DNA of 6,119 nucleotides from a bacterium (lineage in GTDB: Bacteria; Babelota; Babeliae; Babelales; RVW-14): NCBI GenBank assembly GCA_030432505.1, contig JAUIHA010000055.1, positions 1-6,119 of the forward strand, read 5' to 3'. The notes beneath the pieces were generated by a model. That model was not told the origin of the DNA and did not search any database. It was given only the letters and a program-made list of their open reading frames with translations. This document shows, one piece after another, positions 1 to 5,782 of this stretch; positions within the stretch are counted from its first letter, which is position 1, and the number at the start of each line of letters is the position of its first letter. The position numbers and the translations under genes were made by a program.

Positions 1-69
1 CTTGATCTTGTTGGCTGCTTACAAGAAAAACATTTCGCACAAGATATTATTCAGCAACTCACCAAATGA
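1..69 (+). CDS. C-terminal end of an unidentified protein (partial, cut by the left edge)
   Basis: Reading from base 1, an open frame gives 22 codons (LDLVGCLQEKHFAQDIIQQL, then TK) and ends at TGA 67-69. The stop overlaps the ATG of the next gene in an ATGA arrangement, which is typical of translationally coupled genes in one operon and is the main reason to believe this frame. The residues form a plausible amphipathic C-terminal helix but carry no diagnostic motif. In many Gram-negative bacteria the gene before lptC is kdsC or another lipopolysaccharide-core gene. That is context only, and the fragment is too short to confirm it. Confidence 0.5.
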   Translation, partial: LDLVGCLQEKHFAQDIIQQLTK

Positions 70-638
70 AAAAACTCATTATCGCAGGCAGTGTTACTAC
101 TATGACACTGCTTGCCTTTTTTATTTTTTATCCAACGCAAAAAAAAACTCCCCCTGTGGAAAACAAAAGGATCCAGCAAGAAGACGTGCTCATTCATGGC
201 TTATCGCTTAATGATAAAATTAAGCAAAAAAATAAAGCGTCATTCAATATTCATCTACAAGCAAAGCATTGCAGCCTTTCAAAGAAGTCTGATATCATCA
301 CATGTAACCATCTTTGTGGCACAATTACAAACAAGAAAAAAACTATTGGCCTGCTACGGGCAAAACATGCACTCTTTGATAAAGCAAAGAAAATCATCAC
401 CTTTCCAGAGCAACTTCAGGCGGATGTCTCTGGCATGACTATCCATGCACAACATGGCCACTATAATCTAAATTGTAACACTCTTACGCTGGAAAAAAAT
501 ATTTCATGCACGCATCCCAATATGAAAACAAATGCTCTTTCAGCAAAAATTACCATGAAAGATAAAACCTGCTTTTTATCTGGTAATGTTATCACGGAAT
601 TTTCAGATTGCCCGGCACGCAACAAAAGCAGTAATTGA
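66..638 (+). CDS. lptC: LptC-like LPS export periplasmic protein, inner-membrane anchored
   Basis: This 190-residue protein probably acts as LptC, the bitopic protein that receives lipopolysaccharide from the LptBFG transporter and passes it to LptA across the periplasm. A basic N-terminus (MKK) is followed by one hydrophobic segment at about residues 5-22, then a proline-containing linker. From about residue 40 there is a repeating pattern of short beta-strands with 'A.ha.fd...k.i.fpe' and 'i.a..g.y......l.l...' character, the usual look of the LptC/OstA beta-jellyroll. Length matches the family (about 190 aa). No Shine-Dalgarno sequence precedes the ATG, so translation probably depends on the upstream gene through the ATGA overlap. 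The periplasmic part has seven cysteines (69, 80, 84, 137, 148, 169, 182), which is unusual. The last 36 bases overlap the end of comF on the other strand. No lptA follows in this window. The assignment rests on architecture and fold pattern, not on a strict motif; another LptA/LptC-like protein is possible. Confidence 0.68.
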   Translation: MKKLIIAGSVTTMTLLAFFIFYPTQKKTPPVENKRIQQEDVLIHGLSLNDKIKQKNKASFNIHLQAKHCSLSKKSDIITCNHLCGTITNKKKTIGLLRAKHALFDKAKKIITFPEQLQADVSGMTIHAQHGHYNLNCNTLTLEKNISCTHPNMKTNALSAKITMKDKTCFLSGNVITEFSDCPARNKSSN

Positions 639-1256
639 TTTTGGTTGAAAACGTGCAATGACACGTGCCGCTTTACGCAACGTAACACCCGTTGTACATA
701 AATCATCAACAAGCAGCACACGCTTATCTTTAAGATCAATCTTGTTCAGCAATGCATAATACCAATGCACTGCAAAAGCATCATCAATATTTTCCTGACG
801 CTCAAGCATACTCAAACGCGATTGATATTCTGTTTTTTTCTTTCGCATTAAAAGTGAGATTACTGGCTTGTCCATTTTTTGCGCAATCACTCGCGACATT
901 TCTTTTGATTGATTAAAACCACGTTGTGCGTACCGCGTCCAATGTAGTGGAATTGGAATAACCACATCAGCATCCCAATCACACTGCGCAACCATACCGG
1001 TCATGAACTGTGCAAGTTGGCGACTTGCAACAATGTCATGATTAAATTTTCTCAGCACAACATTTCGCAAAGGATCTTCATACGCTGCTGCAGCAATCAC
1101 CTTGAGGCTATACTTTTTTGTTATCGGAAGAAAAAGAGAAACAACCGGTTTAACACACGCCATGCACGCCGAACAAAAAAGAAAGTCCGGACTAACAAGC
1201 ACACCACATGAAGCACACAAGGTTGGATAAACAAGCTGTAGAAACTGATTGATCAT
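603..1256 (-). CDS. comF: ComF family protein (zinc-ribbon plus phosphoribosyltransferase domain)
   Basis: This 217-residue protein is a full-length ComF/GntX-type member. ComF proteins are cytoplasmic and are needed for DNA uptake in transformable bacteria, where they work with late competence and primosome proteins; elsewhere the role is unclear. The N-terminus has the expected zinc ribbon, with C14-x2-C17 and C28-x2-C31. The conserved central motif PIPLHWTRYAQRGFNQS lies at 101-117, and the PRPP-binding loop of type I phosphoribosyltransferases is VLLVDDLCTTGVTL at 180-193, with the acidic pair D184-D185 and the TTG turn intact. The gene is last in the pheT-lspA-pgpA-like-comF operon, six bases after the preceding stop. 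No Shine-Dalgarno sequence is visible before its ATG (1254-1256), so it probably relies on coupled translation. Its 3' end overlaps the convergent lptC gene by 36 bp. Identification is secure; participation in natural transformation is inferred from the family. Confidence 0.93.
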   Translation of the reverse strand: MINQFLQLVYPTLCASCGVLVSPDFLFCSACMACVKPVVSLFLPITKKYSLKVIAAAAYEDPLRNVVLRKFNHDIVASRQLAQFMTGMVAQCDWDADVVIPIPLHWTRYAQRGFNQSKEMSRVIAQKMDKPVISLLMRKKKTEYQSRLSMLERQENIDDAFAVHWYYALLNKIDLKDKRVLLVDDLCTTGVTLRKAARVIARFQPKSITAFVACRAI

Positions 1257-1262
1257 AAAAAA

Positions 1263-1745
1263 TTAGAGTGAAAGCCAATAAACAAATCTGAAAAATAAAT
1301 TGAGAATAAATGCCGTTGCAAGCGGACCAACAAGTACTCCTGCTGCTCCTGGCAAATCTTCTAAGCTAATATCCCACAGACGATACAACAAAAATGGTCG
1401 CAAAAAATTAATGAGGTTAAAAAGAAAAAAACCTACAAAAATAATTTTAAATGTAAGTGGAATACCAAGGAATAGTCCTAAAAATGCTAAACTTCTATCA
1501 ATAACAATAACGGATGAATCTTTATCTGTTGGAAATGACAGCGCCATTTGAATAGAAAAAACAACGGAAAGAAGTGTAAGCGTAAGAAGCGCATAAAAAA
1601 GCGTTGCATGAAACCAGAAAACTGCCTGATAAACATATAGCAATGGAATCACCAAAAGCGTTGCTAAAATACCGCCGGTCGCTAAATAGCCTAGTGAACC
1701 CAACGTCGAAATTCTAAAACACCACTCTTTAATTTTCAAAACCAT
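1263..1745 (-). CDS. PgpA-like (phosphatidylglycerophosphatase A family) membrane protein, catalytic residues apparently lost
   Basis: A hydrophobic protein of 160 residues from ATG 1745, or 163 from GTG 1754. ATG 1745 is preferred because GGTGAG lies just upstream, while GTG 1754 has no spaced Shine-Dalgarno sequence. Numbers below count from the GTG. Its layout follows PgpA, the Mg-dependent enzyme that dephosphorylates phosphatidylglycerophosphate: a glycine-rich start (LGSLGYLATGG, 18-28), 'IVID.' at 83-86 followed by 'FLGLFLGIP', 'FFLFNLINFLRP' at 109-120, and 'GAAGVLVGPLA' at 136-146. Compared with the PgpA consensus as I know it (IVxDE, FRxxDxxKPWP, GGxGxxxDDxxAG), the acidic and basic active-site positions differ: DE reads DR, R/D read N/N, K reads R, and DD reads GP. 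Several membrane segments remain. The protein is probably a pseudoenzyme or repurposed relative, though a remote unrelated membrane family cannot be excluded. It overlaps the end of lspA by 17-26 bases and lies six bases before comF. Confidence 0.6.
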   Translation of the reverse strand: MVLKIKEWCFRISTLGSLGYLATGGILATLLVIPLLYVYQAVFWFHATLFYALLTLTLLSVVFSIQMALSFPTDKDSSVIVIDRSLAFLGLFLGIPLTFKIIFVGFFLFNLINFLRPFLLYRLWDISLEDLPGAAGVLVGPLATAFILNLFFRFVYWLSL

Positions 1746-2205
1746 ACGACTCACTCACCATTTTTACTATGATACCCATAACTCCAACAACAATAAACAT
1801 ATCAGCAACATTAAATGTTGGCCAATACCACACTCCTATATGAAACTGCAAAAAATCTAATACCGCACCATACAAAAACCGATCAACAACATTTGAAAGA
1901 GCACCGGCAAGAATCATTATATGGAACATAATATTTTTTTTCTGTCGATATTCTGCAACCAGATAAAAGCTAAAAATGACGATAACAGATAGGATACCAG
2001 CAGTCAATAAATGGGTATAGAAGGGGTGTTCTGAAGAAAACAAACTCCAACTCACACCCCTATTCCAAGCTAATGAAAAATTAAAGTATGAAGTAACTCT
2101 TTTAAAGCCACCTGCAAGATAATGTAACGCCCAATATTTTGTAATACGATCAAGTGCAAAGCATGAAGCAAATAAAAGTAGGGAAGGAATAATACCTTTT
2201 TTCAT
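1729..2205 (-). CDS. lspA: Lipoprotein signal peptidase (signal peptidase II)
   Basis: LspA is the inner-membrane aspartyl protease that cleaves the signal peptide from diacylglyceryl-modified prolipoproteins. At 158 residues the protein has the family's length and four hydrophobic segments (about 5-20, 63-84, 92-107, 131-150). Conserved motifs are visible in order: DRITKYW at 19-25, NRGVSWSLF at 48-56 (the family's NxGxAF region, with Trp at the usual Phe), SNVVDR at 104-109 (usually GNxxDR, with Ser for Gly), VLDF at 115-118 and FNVADMFI at 131-138. The expected catalytic pair is D117 and D135, with N105, R109 and N132 also present, so it should be active. The ATG shares a base with the pheT stop (TAATG), and a GGAGGAGAG stretch inside the pheT end can serve as ribosome site, so coupling to pheT is likely. 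The end overlaps the PgpA-like gene. Confidence 0.95.
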   Translation of the reverse strand: MKKGIIPSLLLFASCFALDRITKYWALHYLAGGFKRVTSYFNFSLAWNRGVSWSLFSSEHPFYTHLLTAGILSVIVIFSFYLVAEYRQKKNIMFHIMILAGALSNVVDRFLYGAVLDFLQFHIGVWYWPTFNVADMFIVVGVMGIIVKMVSESYGFEN

Positions 2206-4610
2206 TATGCTCGCAACTCTCCTCCGAGCTTTTCAGCCGCTTGAATCGCCTTCTGGCGAATATCTTCAACTTCTTCGCGATCAATAGTACGCTCTTGGTG
2301 ACTAATCCAAATTCTAAATGTTAATGAACGAACATCAGCCCACGCCTCTTTTTCAAAGAAGTCAATCAACTCAACACTGTCAATCATTGGAGAAAGAGGA
2401 AGCAGTGCTTTTTCAAACTCTGCTGATGCACGGTCAAGTGGTGCAAGCATACTAATATCAACATACGTTTCTTGGAAACGTGAAAACTGATTAAAGGTTT
2501 TTGTTGGAATATCCGCAAGTGCTAAGAAATCAGCATCAATATCAAAAATGAATGCATCACTTTCTGGCAATGCATCAAGCTTGGTGAGCATTGATGGGCT
2601 TATTTTTCCTGCAGAACCAATGACTTTACCATCATATAAAATATGTGCAGACTGATGTGGCATATACCACTGCTCATCTGGGCAACTGATCTTTTCCCAG
2701 GTCAATAACTTTTCGTTAAAACCAAGAACATTGAAAAGTTGCATAACACAGTATTTACCTTCGTAAAAATCAACTTTATTTCGTTTTTCAAAAATAACGC
2801 CACTAATCTTACGCTTTTCATGTACACCTTCTTTTTCATATTCAACCATACGATGCGCCGAAGTATCATGCGCACGCTTAAGCCAAATACGCCCAGCTTC
2901 AAAGAAACGTAATTTTTCATGATGCACAATATTGTCTTTAATATTTTTTAAAAGTGCAGGCACCAGTGAGGTAGTAAGACGATGATAATTTTCTGAAACT
3001 GGATTTACAATCTTAATTGCCTCATCAATACTAAGCCCCAATTCGGCAAGAGCTTGTTCATCACAAAATGCATAGTTTTGCTGCTCGGTCATGCGTGCAC
3101 CGTGTACAAGATATTGCTTAACCTTACGCAAGCGCATTGTACGTTTCAAATTAAATGGATGTGTTGCTTTACCCGGAAGCTCAAGTGGAATTTTTTCAAA
3201 ACCATGTAAGCGAATAACTTCTTCAAGAATGTCTTCTTTAATTTTTACATCTTTGCTTGAACGAAAAGTTGGCACAGTAATGTAGTATACAACGGAGTCG
3301 CCTGATTTTTTTTGTACATCAAATTCAATGCGAGAAAGGAGTGTTGTTACATCGTCAGTACTTAATGTTAACCCTGAACGTTTCTCTAAAAATTCATGTT
3401 CAACATCAATAGTTAATGCTTCAACCTGTTTACCAACGGTAATAATTTCATCAGCATACTCAGCATTAAAATTGCATTGTTTTAAAAGCGAGATAAAGCG
3501 CTGAACCGCCTCAACCGCTTGGTTTGGGTCGAGTGTTTTCTCAAACCGAGCAGAAGAATCTGTTCTTGTTTTGTGACGCATTGCACTCCGACGCACAACA
3601 CCTGGTTCAAAATTTGCTGCTTCAAAAAATACTGAAGTCGTTCTCGGAGCAACTGAGTCATTCATGCCACCTTTAATACCGGCAAGACACATTCCTTTCT
3701 GCGCATCTGCAACAAGAAGATCTTCTGGAACCATGGTAATTTCGTTACCATCAAGCAGTAACATTGTTTCATCTTGACGCGCGCAGCGCACCACAACTTT
3801 TTGATCGGTAATTTTTGTTGCGTCATATGCGTGTACTGGCTGTCCCCACTCATGGGTTACATAGTTGGTCAAATCAACAATACCATTAATTGGGCGTGCA
3901 CCAACTTTCAAAAGTCTACTGGTAACAAAAATATTTGAAGCTTTGTTATCAATTGACGTAAAGTAAAGCCCATTGAAAACATTACAACTTTCAGGCGCCT
4001 GATTTTCTACAACAAATGGCGTCGAGCTGGTTGGAGTTGAAACACCATCAAAGAAAACTTGTTTATGCTCTGTTAAGAAGTGCTCTTTTGGTAAAAATGG
4101 CAACTCTAGAAATGCAGCTATCTCACGGGCAAAACCACGATGCCCCCACATATCAGGGCGATGAGTAATCGACTTATTATCAACTTCAATAATAATATCT
4201 TTGCATTCAAACTTTTCACGCCACGCACCCTGCACATCTTTTTCATCAGCGTCAAGCGCAGGAACAAGTCCATCTTTATCAACACCAAAATCATCGAGAC
4301 GTGCCCATACAAACCCATCACCTGTTTTTTTAACGAGAAAACAAATGTCTGTTGCATTTGGCGCAATCAAATCAATCGTCCCAGCACGCTCTGGCATTGC
4401 AACTTCTTTGCCCAGTTCAGGAATACGCACATTTTTGCTCGTAGCTGTTGGCTGCACAGCAAGATAAAAAACGGAAAGATCATAAGAAATCGGATAAAAA
4501 TGTTCTATTTCAGCAGTCACCTGATTAAACTTTGCAATCAAATGATTAACATCAATGGTTTGCCAGTCGGCATCTATATGGTCAAAGATCCATGCAAGAG
4601 AAAGTTTCAT
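2205..4610 (-). CDS. pheT: Phenylalanine--tRNA ligase beta subunit
   Basis: PheT pairs with PheS as an alpha2-beta2 enzyme that charges tRNA-Phe; beta supplies editing and tRNA binding. The 801-residue length from ATG 4610 is normal for bacterial PheT. That start is chosen because [13 protein letters not shown] is the standard PheT N-terminus and AGGGTG (4615-4620) precedes it; the open frame runs 38 codons further to a TTG at 4724, but that extension is not PheT-like. Domains in order: N-terminal region 1-165 with HRPDMWGH at 150-157; B3/B4 editing region about 205-390, with [13 protein letters not shown] at 239-251, GQPVHAYD at 256-263 and [11 protein letters not shown] at 352-362; B5 about 397-475, with D454, D460, E463 and E464 at the Mg-site spacing known from Thermus PheT; catalytic-like module about 480-700, with [19 protein letters not shown] at 536-554; and the C-terminal ferredoxin-like anticodon-binding domain, about 707-801. 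The usual tRNA-binding OB-domain signature (HPNADKL-type) is not visible near residues 45-90. pheS is not adjacent. This is the first gene of a four-gene operon. Confidence 0.97.
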   Translation of the reverse strand: MKLSLAWIFDHIDADWQTIDVNHLIAKFNQVTAEIEHFYPISYDLSVFYLAVQPTATSKNVRIPELGKEVAMPERAGTIDLIAPNATDICFLVKKTGDGFVWARLDDFGVDKDGLVPALDADEKDVQGAWREKFECKDIIIEVDNKSITHRPDMWGHRGFAREIAAFLELPFLPKEHFLTEHKQVFFDGVSTPTSSTPFVVENQAPESCNVFNGLYFTSIDNKASNIFVTSRLLKVGARPINGIVDLTNYVTHEWGQPVHAYDATKITDQKVVVRCARQDETMLLLDGNEITMVPEDLLVADAQKGMCLAGIKGGMNDSVAPRTTSVFFEAANFEPGVVRRSAMRHKTRTDSSARFEKTLDPNQAVEAVQRFISLLKQCNFNAEYADEIITVGKQVEALTIDVEHEFLEKRSGLTLSTDDVTTLLSRIEFDVQKKSGDSVVYYITVPTFRSSKDVKIKEDILEEVIRLHGFEKIPLELPGKATHPFNLKRTMRLRKVKQYLVHGARMTEQQNYAFCDEQALAELGLSIDEAIKIVNPVSENYHRLTTSLVPALLKNIKDNIVHHEKLRFFEAGRIWLKRAHDTSAHRMVEYEKEGVHEKRKISGVIFEKRNKVDFYEGKYCVMQLFNVLGFNEKLLTWEKISCPDEQWYMPHQSAHILYDGKVIGSAGKISPSMLTKLDALPESDAFIFDIDADFLALADIPTKTFNQFSRFQETYVDISMLAPLDRASAEFEKALLPLSPMIDSVELIDFFEKEAWADVRSLTFRIWISHQERTIDREEVEDIRQKAIQAAEKLGGELRA

Positions 4611-4614
4611 AATG

Positions 4615-4620
4615 CACCCT
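4615..4620 (-). promoter_or_regulatory. Ribosome binding site deciding the pheT start
   Basis: On the minus strand AGGGTG lies four bases before the ATG at 4610. It supports the 801-residue PheT over the upstream TTG-initiated extension, which has no comparable signal and whose translation is not PheT-like. Confidence 0.6.
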
Positions 4621-4636
4621 GCAGAAATAGAATTTA

Positions 4637-4666
4637 TTAATAGAAATTTACTAACGTTATGATCAA
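4637..4666 (-). promoter_or_regulatory. Candidate promoter for the pheT operon
   Basis: On the minus strand TTGATC (4661-4666) and TATTAA (4637-4642) are 18 bases apart. Each matches four of six sigma70 consensus positions. Transcription would begin near 4630 and give a leader of about 20 bases ending in the AGGGTG ribosome site. The match is weak and AT-rich sequence yields such pairs by chance. A TTGACT at 4719-4724 on the same strand lacks a good -10 partner. Confidence 0.3.
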
Positions 4667-4780
4667 TTGCACAATTTATTAAATGAATTAGTACAAAGAT
4701 GCCTAAGATTCGCGAAACAGTCAATCGATAAAATTGAACCCCGCTGCTACAGCAAAAAAGCGACCAAAAGCTCTATTTCT

Positions 4781-4809
4781 TTGACTTTGGAGAATTTTTG
4801 AGCTATATC
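4781..4809 (+). promoter_or_regulatory. Sigma70-type promoter for the exported-protein gene
   Basis: TTGACT (4781-4786; five of six to TTGACA) is separated by exactly 17 bases from TATATC (4804-4809; four of six to TATAAT). Transcription would start near 4816, giving a leader of about 100 bases before ATG 4917. This is the best promoter-like pair in the gap, and its spacing and orientation suit the gene that follows. It has not been shown experimentally. Confidence 0.55.
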
Positions 4810-4825
4810 TGTTAGGTAAATTTAC

Positions 4826-4864
4826 GGAAATTTTATGTTATTCAATTATGGGTCATAAAATTCC
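4826..4864 (+). repeat. Imperfect inverted repeat (potential hairpin) in the 5' leader
   Basis: GGAAATTTTATG (4826-4837) and CATAAAATTCC (4854-4864) are reverse complements apart from one extra A in the left arm, giving an 11-bp stem with one bulge and a 16-base loop. The right arm can instead form a small competing hairpin with TTATG at 4846-4850 (loop GGT). It lies between the predicted transcription start and the ribosome site. It could stabilise the mRNA, control translation, or act as a DNA operator. The stem is mostly A-T, so stability is moderate. Confidence 0.45.
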
Positions 4865-4916
4865 ATTTTGAGGAACGTAGTGTTTTTCTAACTTCATAAA
4901 AAAGAGGAATAGATTT

Positions 4917-5690
4917 ATGAAACTTAGAGCTCTCTCCCTTGCGACTGTTATGGCAGTTACATCATTCGGAATTCAAGCAGAAGGTCATTGGAGTAAAGAT
5001 ACACTCCGTAGCATGAAAAAAGCTGCTGCTCTTGGTGGTGTGGTAAGTGAAATTAACAACACCGCTTTTGGTGCAACAGACAAAAACAACAAAATGATTG
5101 GAGCTGCATCAACTCATGCTTTTAATCTCCTTGCAACAGCTCTAGAAGAAGGTGATCACCTTAACGACTTTAGAAAATTAGCACGCGTTTTAAACAAAGA
5201 ATACAACAAAGAAGGTGTTGCAAACTGGGAATGCCTTAAGTTTGAAACTAAAGCTGAAGGCGAAGATGACAACGCAGCAAACAAAATTGACAAGGCTAAG
5301 ATTGTAAGAATCATCAACCACCTTGTAAAAGAAGTTGGACACAAAACTCTTGATAAAGTTGCTGGCAAACACCTTAATGGTGATGCAAAGAGACTTCACC
5401 GTAGAGGTGCTCGAGTTGTTTACTATCCAGCTGTTGATACTGCTGCAAACATCGTTGAAGGTTACGTTCAAAACTGGCTTAAAGAAGAAGCTGACCAAGA
5501 TGGTAAAACTTGCGTTGACCGTGTAAAAGATGGTCTCAAAACTACCTTCGTTAAAGGTGCTTTTGAAATGCTTGTAGCTGAAATCATTGGTGAATTAATC
5601 ATCCGCGGAGCAGAAAGCAACGAAGATGTATCAATCACTGACTTGATTCCAAACATCCAAATGCCTCAATTAGTAAAGGCAGCTAAGTAA
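4917..5690 (+). CDS. Exported protein of unknown function, 257 aa
   Basis: I do not recognise this family. The N-terminus is a classical Sec signal peptide: basic MKLR, hydrophobic core at about 5-18, and a probable signal peptidase I site after A21 (GIQA-EG). There is no lipobox cysteine, so it is not a lipoprotein. The mature part, about 236 residues, is rich in Ala, Lys, Glu and Asp and looks mostly helical. An acidic stretch lies at 112-119. The only two cysteines, C106 and C199, could form one disulfide in the periplasm or outside. A hydrophobic helix at about 215-229 could bury in a fold or touch a membrane. The start is well supported: AGAGGA (4903-4908) sits eight bases before the ATG. 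The gene is a self-contained unit with its own promoter upstream and a strong terminator at 5720-5757, which suggests substantial expression. Another signal-peptide protein follows. A secreted or surface role is inferred from the leader alone. Confidence 0.85.
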   Translation: MKLRALSLATVMAVTSFGIQAEGHWSKDTLRSMKKAAALGGVVSEINNTAFGATDKNNKMIGAASTHAFNLLATALEEGDHLNDFRKLARVLNKEYNKEGVANWECLKFETKAEGEDDNAANKIDKAKIVRIINHLVKEVGHKTLDKVAGKHLNGDAKRLHRRGARVVYYPAVDTAANIVEGYVQNWLKEEADQDGKTCVDRVKDGLKTTFVKGAFEMLVAEIIGELIIRGAESNEDVSITDLIPNIQMPQLVKAAK

Positions 5691-5719
5691 GATTTTCTAA
5701 ATTCTTACAAAAGTTATCT

Positions 5720-5757
5720 AAAAGAGCTTAAGCTTAAAAGAGCTTAGGCTCTTTTTT
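5720..5757 (+). terminator. Rho-independent terminator with two alternative stems
   Basis: AAAAGAGCTTAAGCT (5720-5734) and AGCTTAGGCTCTTTT (5741-5755) pair over 15 bases with a single G-U wobble and a six-base loop (TAAAAG), ending in a run of T. Because AAAAGAGCTTA occurs twice (5720-5730 and 5736-5746), the second copy can instead form a compact 8-bp hairpin, AAAAGAGC (5736-5743) with GCTCTTTT (5748-5755), loop TTAG. Both forms end at the same T-tract. It begins about 30 bases after the stop of the 257-aa exported protein. Confidence 0.88.
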
Positions 5758-5771
5758 ATTGTCAAAATTTT

Positions 5772-5776
5772 AGGGG
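5772..5776 (+). promoter_or_regulatory. Ribosome binding site of the second exported-protein gene
   Basis: AGGGG lies six bases before ATG 5783 and is followed by more G-rich sequence (TGGG). This is one of the clearest ribosome sites in the window and supports the start of a gene that is open to the right edge. Confidence 0.6.
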
Positions 5777-5782
5777 TGGGAC

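Larger units (their letters stand above)
4611..4916. other. Divergent intergenic regulatory region between pheT and the exported-protein gene
   Basis: This 306-base AT-rich stretch separates two genes that point away from each other. No convincing protein or tRNA is present. It contains, from left to right, the pheT ribosome site, a weak leftward promoter candidate, a strong rightward promoter candidate, a long imperfect inverted repeat in the rightward leader, and the ribosome site of the gene at 4917. A 10-base direct repeat (AATTTATTAA) occurs at 4631-4640 and 4673-4682, but in such AT-rich sequence it may mean nothing. Confidence 0.7.

Noticed and set aside
664..682. Small inverted repeat ACGTG-CAATGA-CACGT near the lptC/comF junction, considered as a terminator
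   Set aside because: The stem is only five base pairs, no T-run follows on either strand, and it lies within the comF coding sequence.
461..739. A 92-codon minus-strand open frame across the lptC/comF junction
   Set aside because: It sits in a different frame from comF, overlaps both real genes and shows no family features.
4140..4640. A 166-codon plus-strand open frame antisense to pheT
   Set aside because: It lies almost entirely inside a secure pheT gene on the opposite strand, and its translation has no signal peptide, domain or sensible composition.
4631..4682. Direct repeat AATTTATTAA at 4631-4640 and 4673-4682, 42 bases apart
   Set aside because: The spacing is close to four helical turns, which could suit a regulator, but a 10-base A/T-only word recurring within a very AT-rich gap is expected by chance.
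4611..4724. A 38-codon N-terminal extension of PheT from TTG 4724, containing a hydrophobic stretch and a lipobox-like ISAGC
   Set aside because: PheT is cytoplasmic and its standard N-terminus begins exactly at ATG 4610, which has an AGGGTG ribosome site. The open frame upstream is best read as untranslated leader; the lipobox resemblance is coincidental.
4741..4768. Short GCTG-CTA-CAGC hairpin before the rightward promoter, considered as a terminator or part of a tRNA
   Set aside because: The stem is four base pairs with no T-tract on either strand, and no cloverleaf can be drawn around it.
5190..5498. A 102-codon minus-strand open frame opposite the exported protein
   Set aside because: It has no ribosome site or promoter, and the opposite strand has a well-supported gene with a signal peptide. 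The Phe/Ser/Val-rich translation is what the complement of Lys/Glu/Asn codons gives.
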